A stretch of 45,514 bases of DNA. Source: Comamonadaceae bacterium. GTDB lineage: Bacteria; Pseudomonadota; Gammaproteobacteria; Burkholderiales; Burkholderiaceae_C. Position 1 is the first letter of the stretch. The number at the start of each line of letters is the position of its first letter. The stretch covers positions 1 through 45,514 of the forward strand of contig JAIXOX010000057.1 in assembly GCA_027486555.1 (NCBI GenBank), in the 5' to 3' direction. The translations under genes and the position numbers were made by a program. Shown one piece after another: positions 1 through 7,037 of the stretch. A model generated the notes under the pieces. That model had not been told where the DNA came from and made no database searches. It saw only the letters and a list, made by a program, of their open reading frames with translations.

Positions 1-183
1 ATCCTGCACAAGCGCAGCAGCACGGCAGCCGCCGTGCCCACCGCCGCGCAAGTCACGCTGGGTGAGTTGGTACTCAACGTGGCGGACGGAAAGATTTATC
101 TCAAACGCACAGACGGCGTGATCGTCACCTTTGAGCCGGGCTATGTGCCGGGCCAGGGGAACTCCGCGCCCATGTGGAAATAA
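1..183 (+). CDS. Phage tail/fibre protein, C-terminal fragment
   Basis: The reading frame is open from the window edge and ends at a TAA at 181-183, so only the last 60 residues are present. The visible part has the pattern A-Q-V-T-L-G-E-L-V-L-N-V-A-D-G-K-I-Y-L-K, which resembles the short repeat at the N-terminus of phage tail fibre and receptor-binding proteins. It sits 12 bp upstream of another tail-fibre-like gene in the same direction. Structural role in the virion tail tip is inferred from this motif and from the downstream lysis genes. The N-terminal part lies outside the window, so the full domain structure cannot be judged. Confidence 0.6.
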   Translation: MLHKRSSTAAAVPTAAQVTLGELVLNVADGKIYLKRTDGVIVTFEPGYVPGQGNSAPMWK

Positions 184-195
184 CCGGAGGCATTC

Positions 196-807
196 ATGAC
201 AGCAATTCCATCCAAGGCCAGCTTCACTGGCTCAACAGTTACCCAAGGGCAGTTCAAGACTGCCCTTGATTCTTTGAACGACTACCTCACTGGTTTGCTG
301 GGCTCGGACGGTACAGCCGCAACAGCTCGCACAGCACTGGGTGTGATCAACGCCACAGCACCGACCTATGCGCAGGTGATTGCCGCTCTCGGTTTCACGC
401 CACCGCAACCCGGTGGCACTGGTGCATCGGGCACATGGCCTATCAGCGTGAGCGGCAACGCGGCAACTGCAAGTCAGCTTAATTCAACTGCTGGCGCGGG
501 CACTTACAACTGGTCTGGTCAGGCGGGGCAGCCAACTTGGCTTTGGGGCGGCAACGACGGAACTAACTTCTATGTCTACAACCCGTCGAACTTCTCGGTG
601 AACTACGCTGGCAGCGCAGGCAGCGTGCCCTGGACCGGTGTGAGTGGGCGACCAACTGCAGTAGCGGCATTTCAGTACAGCGGAAACGTTGGTGACGGCA
701 TCGGTGGCGCGTTAGCTGTCAGCGCATTGGTTCAAGTCGCGACCGATAACACGGTGCGCATTTATCGAAACACGAACTGCAATTGCAACTGCGATTGCTG
801 CTGCTAA
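196..807 (+). CDS. Phage tail fibre-like protein with six-cysteine C-terminal tail
   Basis: This 203-aa protein starts at an ATG preceded by GGAGG at good spacing. Residues around 65-80 and 130-150 (GGTGASGTWPISVSGNAATA and PWTGVSGRPT) are the Gly/Ser/Thr-rich tail-collar type repeats seen in phage side-fibre proteins. The last ten residues are NCNCNCDCCC, six cysteines in nine positions, and no other cysteine occurs in the protein. Such an end is very unusual for a virion protein. The gene is followed at 11 bp by an unknown protein, then by an oxygenase-like and a radical SAM/SPASM gene in a tight operon. That makes the cysteine tail a plausible substrate for modification or metal binding (inference). 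Tail-fibre identity rests on the motifs and context; no receptor-binding domain was identified. Confidence 0.7.
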   Translation: MTAIPSKASFTGSTVTQGQFKTALDSLNDYLTGLLGSDGTAATARTALGVINATAPTYAQVIAALGFTPPQPGGTGASGTWPISVSGNAATASQLNSTAGAGTYNWSGQAGQPTWLWGGNDGTNFYVYNPSNFSVNYAGSAGSVPWTGVSGRPTAVAAFQYSGNVGDGIGGALAVSALVQVATDNTVRIYRNTNCNCNCDCCC

Positions 808-818
808 GGACCACTCAC

Positions 819-1610
819 ATGAAAATCATTGCAGTGCGCAACGCACAAATCCATCCCCAATTCCAACCCACCGTTCACCTCGGCTTCGACCCTGTCACCA
901 GTGACCTGAGCGTGTCCTTGTACCTGCCTGAGCTTGCGACAGATGAGGCGGCCAGTGGTGAAGCAAGCTTGTCGTTGATTGAGTCCGTGGTCGTCAACGT
1001 TGGTGACCTGCGCAAGCGCTACGACTGGTGCGATCACCAGACCTACTTTGTGGCTGTTCATGCCGGGGCATTTCTTCCCGTCTTTGCGCTTTATCCAGAA
1101 ACACTTCCGAATCGCGAGACGGCAGTCGATTACGCCCAGCGCCTCAAGAGAAACCTACTGGTGGGCATCAACGTGCCATTTGCAACGGCCACTGACGATG
1201 AGCTATTTATCACGGTAAACCTCAACGCGCAGGCGACAGACGCCAACATTCAGGTCGATGACCACTGCGCGCTCGTTTGGAGCGAAGCAGCCAGCAGCGG
1301 AGCTGTTCGCACCATGGCGTTTCCGTTTATTCATGTGCAAGTGCCTGCCAGTGTTCCAGTGGGCGGCAGTGCCTCCATCGCATTGCGCATTGAGGATGTG
1401 GCAGGGCAACTGCTTGACAGAGAGGCTGTTGTCTACCTTGAAGCCGTGAGCGGGCTGGTGCCGTTCGCACGCGTTCGTGCAACCCATGGATTGGCTACTG
1501 TTCCCGTGTCCGCAGCAGGCATGTCTGCTGGTGATGAAATCCGGGTGAAGTTTGGCTGGAAGTATTTCCCAGGTGCAGAAGAAGCGCGGATTGCGGTGGT
1601 GGCCGCATGA
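819..1610 (+). CDS. Unknown prophage protein in the tail-modification operon
   Basis: This 263-aa protein is not recognised. The start was set at the ATG at 819, with AAGGA at 806-810; a longer frame opens at 783 inside the tail-fibre gene but has no ribosome binding site. The sequence is beta-rich in appearance. The C-terminal third (from about residue 165) has the pattern of an Ig-like virion domain: VQVPASVPVGGSASIALRIEDVAG followed by ATVPVSAAG (quoted here in parts). There is no signal peptide or membrane segment. Its stop overlaps the start of the next gene by ATGA, so it is probably co-translated with the oxygenase-like protein. It may be a virion accessory, a chaperone for the fibre, or a second substrate; none of these can be decided from the sequence. 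Confidence 0.6.
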   Translation: MKIIAVRNAQIHPQFQPTVHLGFDPVTSDLSVSLYLPELATDEAASGEASLSLIESVVVNVGDLRKRYDWCDHQTYFVAVHAGAFLPVFALYPETLPNRETAVDYAQRLKRNLLVGINVPFATATDDELFITVNLNAQATDANIQVDDHCALVWSEAASSGAVRTMAFPFIHVQVPASVPVGGSASIALRIEDVAGQLLDREAVVYLEAVSGLVPFARVRATHGLATVPVSAAGMSAGDEIRVKFGWKYFPGAEEARIAVVAA

Positions 1611-2164
1611 TGCAACTGCTTTTTCCAACTCCGGTCTTTCGCATCCAACTTGGATTGACTGACGCGGAGCGCCAGGTCCTCAAGGACAAGACGCTCGCCG
1701 TCTATGGCGAACTCAACCCCGATAGAAAACCTTGGAGCCGCTCGACCCGTGAGTCACTCGAATCCATGGACCCTGCATTTGCAGACCTGTTCGCACGAAT
1801 AAAAGCGGTAACAGCCAAGGCTTTTGGCATTGATATCGCAACCATTACTGGCAGGGAATTGGTTCAGTTCAAAGGCGACTTTGTGCCTCCTCATGTGGAG
1901 TCGGCGCACCTTTCTGCCATTTACTGGATTGATGGAGACGCCCAACCGGACCATGCGCGCCGCGAGCACGATGGCGCACTTGTTTTGCAAAGCCCAATCG
2001 GACCTTTTGGAAGCAAGGCGCTGCCCGGCGAGGGCCACGTGGCCATGGTCGATCCGCAGCCGGATTTGCTTCTGGTGTTTCCGAGCCACTTGCTGCATTT
2101 CGGGCATGTTTACCTGGGTGAGCGTCCCAGCGTGGAAATCCACCTTGAGATGGAGGTGCTCTGA
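1607..2164 (+). CDS. Putative 2OG-Fe(II) oxygenase-like protein
   Basis: This 185-aa protein begins with the pattern LLFPTPVF and ends with FPSHLLHFG...ERPSVEIHLEM, which fits the short putative 2OG-Fe(II) oxygenase family often found in phages and cyanobacteria. Candidate iron ligands are H96 and E98 in PPHVES and H164 in FPSHLLH; R173 is placed to bind 2-oxoglutarate. The central LSAIYWI (102-108) matches the conserved strand that is usually LSGVYYV. The usual H-x-H or H-x-D pattern is here H-V-E, so activity is not certain. Known members hydroxylate or otherwise oxidise protein or small substrates using oxygen and 2-oxoglutarate. Both ends overlap neighbours (ATGA at 1607, TGATG at 2162), tying it to the tail-fibre and radical SAM genes. 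Confidence 0.6.
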   Translation: MMQLLFPTPVFRIQLGLTDAERQVLKDKTLAVYGELNPDRKPWSRSTRESLESMDPAFADLFARIKAVTAKAFGIDIATITGRELVQFKGDFVPPHVESAHLSAIYWIDGDAQPDHARREHDGALVLQSPIGPFGSKALPGEGHVAMVDPQPDLLLVFPSHLLHFGHVYLGERPSVEIHLEMEVL

Positions 2165-3531
2165 TGGCCCAGTTCAAGATCAAGCTCATTGCGCCGGACA
2201 ACACTGAGCGCGAGTTGCATTACGACAATCAGAGTAGCAGCCTGACTTGGGGAGCGGATGGGTTTGGCTCCCCCGTACTGGAGGTCAATCCCAAAAAGTT
2301 TCAGGATGCGACGGTCGTAAGCACCACCCAGCCAGGCCAAAAAGGCCTGATCAAGGCCCTCAAAATTAGCCTCGGCTTGTCCTGCAACTACGAGTGCAAC
2401 TACTGCAGCCAGCGCTTTGTTCCCCATGCCGAAAGCACGAACCCCGAGGATGTGGAGGATTTCCTGCAGCAGTTGACCGCCAGCCTGAGCCAAGCTCCCG
2501 AACGTATTGAATTTTGGGGCGGTGAACCGCTGGTGTACATCAAGACCTTGAAGCCTTTGGCTGAGCGCCTGCGAGTGCTGTACCCGGATGCTGAGTTCCT
2601 GATCATCACCAACGGCTCATTGCTCAGTCTTGAGACCATCGAGTGGCTGGACCGAATGGGCTTCGTCGTCGGGCTCTCCCACGATGGGCCTGGCTACCAC
2701 GCTCGCGGCGCAGACCCGCTGGACGACCCAGAGAAGCGTGCCGCCATCATGGATCTTTATGCGCGCCTCCATCCGCAGGGGCGCATCAGCATCAACGCGA
2801 TGATCAGCAGCCAAAACCCGAGCAGGGCAGCGGTACAGCTTTGGCTGCAGGAGCGCTTCGGGGCCGATGTACAGATTGGTGAAGGTGCATTCATTGATCC
2901 CTACGATGAAGGCGGACTGGCAGCGACGTTTAAGACCACCGCTGAGCATGCACAGTTTCGCAGGCAAGGGTTTGGCGAACTTCGCACCGGCCTTGCCAGT
3001 CGCTTTGACATCACTCATCAGAAGATTCAAGACTTCATTGATTCCATTCGCTACCAGCGACCGGCCTCTGCGCTGGGACAAAAGTGCGGTATGGACCGCA
3101 GCCACAATCTGGCTGTCGATCTAAAAGGCAATGTCGTCACATGCCAAAACGTGAGTGCCGCTGCCGCGGCTCCGAATGGCCAGGGCCATCTGATCGGCCA
3201 GCTTTCAGACCTGTCCGCCGTGCGCATGAAAAGCGCCACTCACTGGAGCCAGCGCCAAGGCTGCTCGTCTTGCCCAGTCCTGCAAATGTGCAAGGGTTCG
3301 TGCATGTTTTTGGAAGGGCCGCTTTGGGAAGCCGGGTGCGACGCTGCTTATTCGGACAACCTGGTGTTCTTTGCGGCGGCCATTGAGTTCCTCACCGGGT
3401 GCATGCCTGTTTTTATCGATGGCGATTTACCGCCAGAGCGCATGGACATCTTTGGCCTGGCCAAAAGTACTGTGGAGTCGCCGCCAGTAAGGCGCGTGAT
3501 TCCGATCATTGCAGCGCAGCAATCAGCCTAA
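2164..3531 (+). CDS. Radical SAM/SPASM peptide-modifying enzyme, prophage-encoded
   Basis: This 455-aa protein has the radical SAM cluster motif C74-x3-C78-x2-C81 (CNYECNYC), a GGEP motif near residue 118, and a C-terminal SPASM-type cysteine set at C308, C327, C367, C370, C376, C380 and C392. SPASM enzymes hold extra Fe-S clusters and usually act on ribosomal peptides or proteins, for example forming thioether, C-C or formylglycine products. The first 60 residues precede the barrel and could bind the substrate. It is the last gene of the tail-fibre operon, starting within the stop of the oxygenase-like gene, and is followed by a strong terminator. A role in modifying the cysteine tail of the upstream fibre is an inference from context; no known family member with that role comes to mind. 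Confidence 0.85.
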   Translation: MAQFKIKLIAPDNTERELHYDNQSSSLTWGADGFGSPVLEVNPKKFQDATVVSTTQPGQKGLIKALKISLGLSCNYECNYCSQRFVPHAESTNPEDVEDFLQQLTASLSQAPERIEFWGGEPLVYIKTLKPLAERLRVLYPDAEFLIITNGSLLSLETIEWLDRMGFVVGLSHDGPGYHARGADPLDDPEKRAAIMDLYARLHPQGRISINAMISSQNPSRAAVQLWLQERFGADVQIGEGAFIDPYDEGGLAATFKTTAEHAQFRRQGFGELRTGLASRFDITHQKIQDFIDSIRYQRPASALGQKCGMDRSHNLAVDLKGNVVTCQNVSAAAAAPNGQGHLIGQLSDLSAVRMKSATHWSQRQGCSSCPVLQMCKGSCMFLEGPLWEAGCDAAYSDNLVFFAAAIEFLTGCMPVFIDGDLPPERMDIFGLAKSTVESPPVRRVIPIIAAQQSA

Positions 3532-3558
3532 GCCAACCAATAAATCGTTTCATCAATC

Positions 3559-3591
3559 GCCCGCCTGGTTGACACCAGTGCGGGCTTTTTT
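3559..3591 (+). terminator. Rho-independent terminator after the radical SAM gene
   Basis: Arms GCCCGC-CTGGT (3559-3569) and ACCAG-T-GCGGGC (3574-3585) pair over 11 bp with a single bulged T and a TGAC loop, followed by six T residues. It separates the tail-modification operon from the lysis cassette. Confidence 0.85.
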
Positions 3592-3608
3592 ACTCTTGGA
3601 GTTTACAA

Positions 3609-3992
3609 ATGCCAGAACCAACCAGCAGTTCAGTCGCAGGAGCGGCAGCTGCCTACAAAGCATTCGGCGGTACTGCCGCAGCCATTGCAAGCGGTGCCAC
3701 TTTGGCGGCCGTTGTCGTCATGTTGATGACGCCACCCCGTACCCGTAGGGAGTGGGCCGTCGGGCTTATCAGCACTGTTGTCTCCAGCGTGGGCGGCGGA
3801 GCTGCCGTTATTCAATATTTTGGGCTTCATGACTGGGTTCAGTCTCAGGTCGGTCTGATGGCCATGGGGGGATTGATCTTTGCTTGTGGATTACCTGGGT
3901 GGGCAATCGTTCGCTGGGTTTTCAATTTCATTGACAAGAACCGCGAAGCGGGAATCGATGAAATTGCACGCGACGTCAAGGAGATTTTGTAA
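3609..3992 (+). CDS. Phage holin
   Basis: This 127-aa protein has three hydrophobic stretches at roughly residues 20-42, 50-75 and 82-108, and a short charged C-terminus (DKNREAGIDEIARDVKEIL). That size and topology are typical of holins, which form inner-membrane holes to release endolysin at the end of the lytic cycle. It begins after a TTGGAG ribosome binding site and its TAA overlaps the ATG of the endolysin (TAATG). The class cannot be assigned by sequence alone, but the position directly before a glucosaminidase and spanins makes the holin call secure as to role. Confidence 0.75.
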   Translation: MPEPTSSSVAGAAAAYKAFGGTAAAIASGATLAAVVVMLMTPPRTRREWAVGLISTVVSSVGGGAAVIQYFGLHDWVQSQVGLMAMGGLIFACGLPGWAIVRWVFNFIDKNREAGIDEIARDVKEIL

Positions 3993-4453
3993 TGAAACCT
4001 CAAGACTTTATTTCATTGATCGGTGTCGCTGTCAAGGCTTCAGCTAAGTTGTCCAGTGTTCCGGCCAGCTTCACGGTCGCCCAGGCGGCATTGGAGTCTG
4101 CGTGGGGTGAATCCTTGCTCGCGCGGCAGGGTAAAAATCTCTTCGGTGTGAAGGCAGATCCTTCTTGGAAGGGTGAAGTGCTGACCATCAATACACGGGA
4201 ATTTTTGCGCGGTAAATGGGTGACTGTTCCGGCCCGCTGGCGCAAATACACGGATTGGCAGGTTTGCATGGATGACCACGCCGCATTCTTGCACCAGAAC
4301 CGGCGCTACGCGCCTTGCTTTCAGTGCACGACGGGCGATGCCTTCGCCAGGGCTGTGGCAAAGGCTGGATATGCAACTGACCCAGATTACGCAGGCAAAT
4401 TGGTCTCCATCATCACCCGATACCAGTTGGCCGAACTGGACGAGGCTGACTGA
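3992..4453 (+). CDS. Phage endolysin, glucosaminidase (FlgJ-type) family
   Basis: This 153-aa protein is a single mannosyl-glycoprotein endo-beta-N-acetylglucosaminidase domain. The block AQAALESAWGES (30-41) carries the expected catalytic glutamate E35, and KNLFGVKAD, WRKYTDW and the terminal AGYATDPDYAGKLVSII are all family features. It cuts the glycan strands of peptidoglycan. There is no signal peptide, so it should need the upstream holin to reach the cell wall. Start and stop overlap the holin and spanin genes by TAATG and TGATG, as in compact lysis cassettes. Confidence 0.88.
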   Translation: MKPQDFISLIGVAVKASAKLSSVPASFTVAQAALESAWGESLLARQGKNLFGVKADPSWKGEVLTINTREFLRGKWVTVPARWRKYTDWQVCMDDHAAFLHQNRRYAPCFQCTTGDAFARAVAKAGYATDPDYAGKLVSIITRYQLAELDEAD

Positions 4454-4944
4454 TGCTTTCACTTCTCAGTCTTTTAGCCGCAGTGCCATGGCGGTGGCTG
4501 GCGGCCAGTGCGCTTGTCAGCGTTCTCTTTATTGGTGGCTGCCGCTTTGGCGAGCGGCGCATCACTACCCAATGGGAGGCAGACAAGATCGCGACCGCTC
4601 AGGCCGTGACCTCCCAATCAGTCCATGTTTCCCAAGTCACCGAGCAGCAAACCACCATCAATCAGGAGATTTCCGATGAATTCAAAAAAGCCAAGGCAGA
4701 GCTTACGGCTGATCGCCAGCGCTTGCTTGCCCGTGTTCCTTTGCGCGTGCGCGTCGAGCCCCCAAGTGGTGAAAACGCCATGCCCAGCGTTCCCTTTAGT
4801 GCCGCAGGAGTTACTGCAGTCGCCGCCGACCCTGTACCTCCTTCAGAAACCATCTGCGAAAAACTAGCCGAAGATGCTGCTCAAACTACGCTGATGCTCA
4901 TCGAGTTTCAGCGTTGGTACCGAGCGCAATCTAGACTGGATTGA
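4453..4944 (+). CDS. i-spanin (Rz-like inner-membrane spanin subunit)
   Basis: This 163-aa protein has an N-terminal membrane segment (about residues 12-29) followed by a long helical, coiled-coil-like periplasmic part containing many A, Q, E and K residues (about 35-95). This is the layout of Rz-type i-spanins, which span the periplasm and fuse inner and outer membranes in the last step of lysis. An o-spanin reading frame is nested inside it in another frame, which is the classic Rz/Rz1 arrangement. It is the last rightward prophage gene; 27 bp further on the convergent brxL gene ends. Confidence 0.85.
   Translation: MLSLLSLLAAVPWRWLAASALVSVLFIGGCRFGERRITTQWEADKIATAQAVTSQSVHVSQVTEQQTTINQEISDEFKKAKAELTADRQRLLARVPLRVRVEPPSGENAMPSVPFSAAGVTAVAADPVPPSETICEKLAEDAAQTTLMLIEFQRWYRAQSRLD
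4676..4867 (+). CDS. o-spanin (Rz1-like lipoprotein), nested in the i-spanin gene
   Basis: This 63-aa product lies wholly inside the i-spanin gene in another frame. The ATG at 4676 has AGGAG at 4664-4668; an ATG at 4625 in the same frame lacks such a site. The sequence has a basic start (MNSKKPRQSLR), a hydrophobic segment and a lipobox-like VFLCAC, then a proline-containing mature part with CPAFPLVP. This is the pattern of Rz1 outer-membrane lipoproteins that pair with Rz. The proposed lipidated cysteine is the one in LCAC. Confidence 0.8.
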   Translation: MNSKKPRQSLRLIASACLPVFLCACASSPQVVKTPCPAFPLVPQELLQSPPTLYLLQKPSAKN

Positions 4945-4971
4945 TTCGTGAAGCATGCACTAAACCCTTTT

Positions 4972-7029
4972 TTACTCAACGCCGAGCGCTTTAAATACGG
5001 CGTCCACAGGATCCGAATAAAAGCTCGTCTGAAACTTGGCGAACAATTCACCAGGAACCGACGGAATGTCAGTCACGCTGGACATTGGCAGCAGGATTCG
5101 TTTGGCACCAGCATCAAAAGCGACCTGCAGACTTTCAGCAAGGTTGCGGGCTTGCGAGATCGTTCCGCCCAGTGTCATGTCTCCCATGACCGCCAGTTGC
5201 CCTTGTACTGGCTTGCCCAGTGCCGCAGAGCACAGCGCAATAAAACTGGCTAAAGTCAAAGCATCTGGCGTACCTGATGCCTGAAGCTCTACCAAATGCA
5301 GATGGAAGTCTTTTTCGGTTGGGTGTATCGAGGCACTCACTCGATTAGCGTTAGCCTTGAAATAGTCAAAGGCAACACGAACCGGCTCACGCGAAAGCGA
5401 GCCAGAAACATTGAGCTTGCCATTCCCCGCTATTGCTTGGATTTCCATGCGGTACAAGCCCGGCATTTCAGCGCCCGCCATAGCAATGGTGTGCAGGGCA
5501 CCCGGAGGAAGCTTTCCTTCAGGAATGAGCCCGCCACCCGTTTGCTCTGGAACCGACACAAAGCGCTCCTGCAGGTCTTCGAGGTCTATGTATGAGAAAT
5601 GCACGTCATAGAACTCCATGCCGCCAATCTTCTTCAATTGCTCTTTCACGCGTCTGCGCACTTCTAGGGCGTATTCCAAGCACTTGCGGACGGTCTCTTT
5701 GGTGTAAGACCCATCGGGACAAATGAGTTTCAGAAGGCCAGACACCGTTCGACGCACAGCAATGGTGTCGCGCTGGTTGAGGTTATTGCCCAGCTTGAAA
5801 TATTTATCGATGGCGTCCGCAAAGCTGCGTTTGCGCATCTCGCGGACCCACTCAGCCAAGTAGTCAACAATCAGACCGTACTGATTGGTGAAAAACTCAG
5901 GACGCATCTTTGGGATTTCCCAGCCCGGTACGTAGGCATGGAAACGGTCGAAAAACGCCGAGTCGATCATGACGTCCGGAAACGGGGCGAACAGATGACT
6001 GGTCTTAACCAGAGATTCAACACTTTGTCCCTGCGGTAGGTTGCCGACAAACACCATGGCTGCGCTGGCCGAAATAGACTCACGGCCGCGACTGAAGGAT
6101 CCAGAAGCCATGTAGTCCTTCATGATCTGAACACCGTCCTGATCTTTGAAGTTGATGCCTGCCACCTCGTCAAATGCGACGACATCCCAAAGACCAACAA
6201 GCCCGACCTTGCGAGCACTCATGTTGTAAAACAAGTTGGCCACAGTGGTCTGTCCACCGGAAACCAAAATCGAGTTTGGACTGATTTCTTTGTAAATATG
6301 GCTCTTGCCCGTACCGCGTGGGCCAAGCTCACACAGGTTGTAGTTATTCTCCACCAGCGGAATCATGCGGGCTAACAGATGCCACTTCGCACGCTCCTTA
6401 AAGCACGTTGGCTCCATGCCAGTTGAACGCAGCAGTGTGTCGATCCATTGTTCTTCCGTAAAACCTTTTCTGGCGCTGAACAACTCCTCCATGTCCAGGC
6501 CTGGCATTTGGATCGGTTTAAGTTCTGATACCAAAAAGGGGGAGGTCTTGGAATTTTCTTCAAAGCGGTACTGCAGAGTCACGATGCACCAGATGCCGCC
6601 GACCAGCAGCTTTTCAAATTCCCGAACGTAGGAGTCAGGAATTTCTGCATTTTTGATGCCGAGGTTTGATAGCAGGGCTTCGTAGGAGTCACGATTCTCA
6701 TTGAGCTTGACCGTGACCTTGTCAATCACTTTGAAGGAGCCGCGCTCGCGAATTTTGCTCTTTACCTTTTCCGCCTCATCCGGTCGAACGTAGTTCTCTG
6801 ACAAGATGTTCTTGACGGTCACTAAACCCGCCTTGATCGTCTCATCGTCGTCGGATGCGCAGTACATACCTAGAAGATATTCAAGGACGTATACCGGGAC
6901 GTTGGCCCCTTCTTTGATCAGCTTGGTCAGATCTTTGCGGACCACACGACCCGCAAAACGTTCATTCAGCAGCTTGTCAAGACTGGTGTCAATTGTGGCA
7001 ACTGGGCCTGTTACTAATTCTTCTGCCAT
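4972..7029 (-). CDS. brxL: BREX AAA+ protein BrxL (Lon-like fold, protease residues missing)
   Basis: This 685-aa protein has an N-terminal BrxL domain, an AAA+ core with Walker A GPRGTGKS (236-243), Walker B VVAFDE (283-288), N330 as a likely sensor and R362 as a possible arginine finger, and a C-terminal Lon-protease-like domain (about 515-685). Aligned by eye with Lon, the catalytic Ser is replaced by A590 (in GTPDA) and the Lys by A631 (in NLAESL), so peptidase activity is not expected. BrxL is the last gene of type I BREX and is needed for phage restriction as a DNA-associated AAA+ ring. The start at 7029 has AGGAA at 7 nt spacing that overlaps the pglZ stop. The gene converges on the prophage lysis cassette with 27 bp between them. 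Confidence 0.95.
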   Translation of the reverse strand: MAEELVTGPVATIDTSLDKLLNERFAGRVVRKDLTKLIKEGANVPVYVLEYLLGMYCASDDDETIKAGLVTVKNILSENYVRPDEAEKVKSKIRERGSFKVIDKVTVKLNENRDSYEALLSNLGIKNAEIPDSYVREFEKLLVGGIWCIVTLQYRFEENSKTSPFLVSELKPIQMPGLDMEELFSARKGFTEEQWIDTLLRSTGMEPTCFKERAKWHLLARMIPLVENNYNLCELGPRGTGKSHIYKEISPNSILVSGGQTTVANLFYNMSARKVGLVGLWDVVAFDEVAGINFKDQDGVQIMKDYMASGSFSRGRESISASAAMVFVGNLPQGQSVESLVKTSHLFAPFPDVMIDSAFFDRFHAYVPGWEIPKMRPEFFTNQYGLIVDYLAEWVREMRKRSFADAIDKYFKLGNNLNQRDTIAVRRTVSGLLKLICPDGSYTKETVRKCLEYALEVRRRVKEQLKKIGGMEFYDVHFSYIDLEDLQERFVSVPEQTGGGLIPEGKLPPGALHTIAMAGAEMPGLYRMEIQAIAGNGKLNVSGSLSREPVRVAFDYFKANANRVSASIHPTEKDFHLHLVELQASGTPDALTLASFIALCSAALGKPVQGQLAVMGDMTLGGTISQARNLAESLQVAFDAGAKRILLPMSSVTDIPSVPGELFAKFQTSFYSDPVDAVFKALGVE

Positions 7030-7037
7030 CGTTGTTC

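Noticed and set aside
783-818. Longer frame of the 263-aa prophage protein starting inside the tail-fibre gene
   Set aside because: The first codons lie over the cysteine tail of the fibre gene and lack a ribosome binding site; the ATG at 819 has AAGGA at good spacing.
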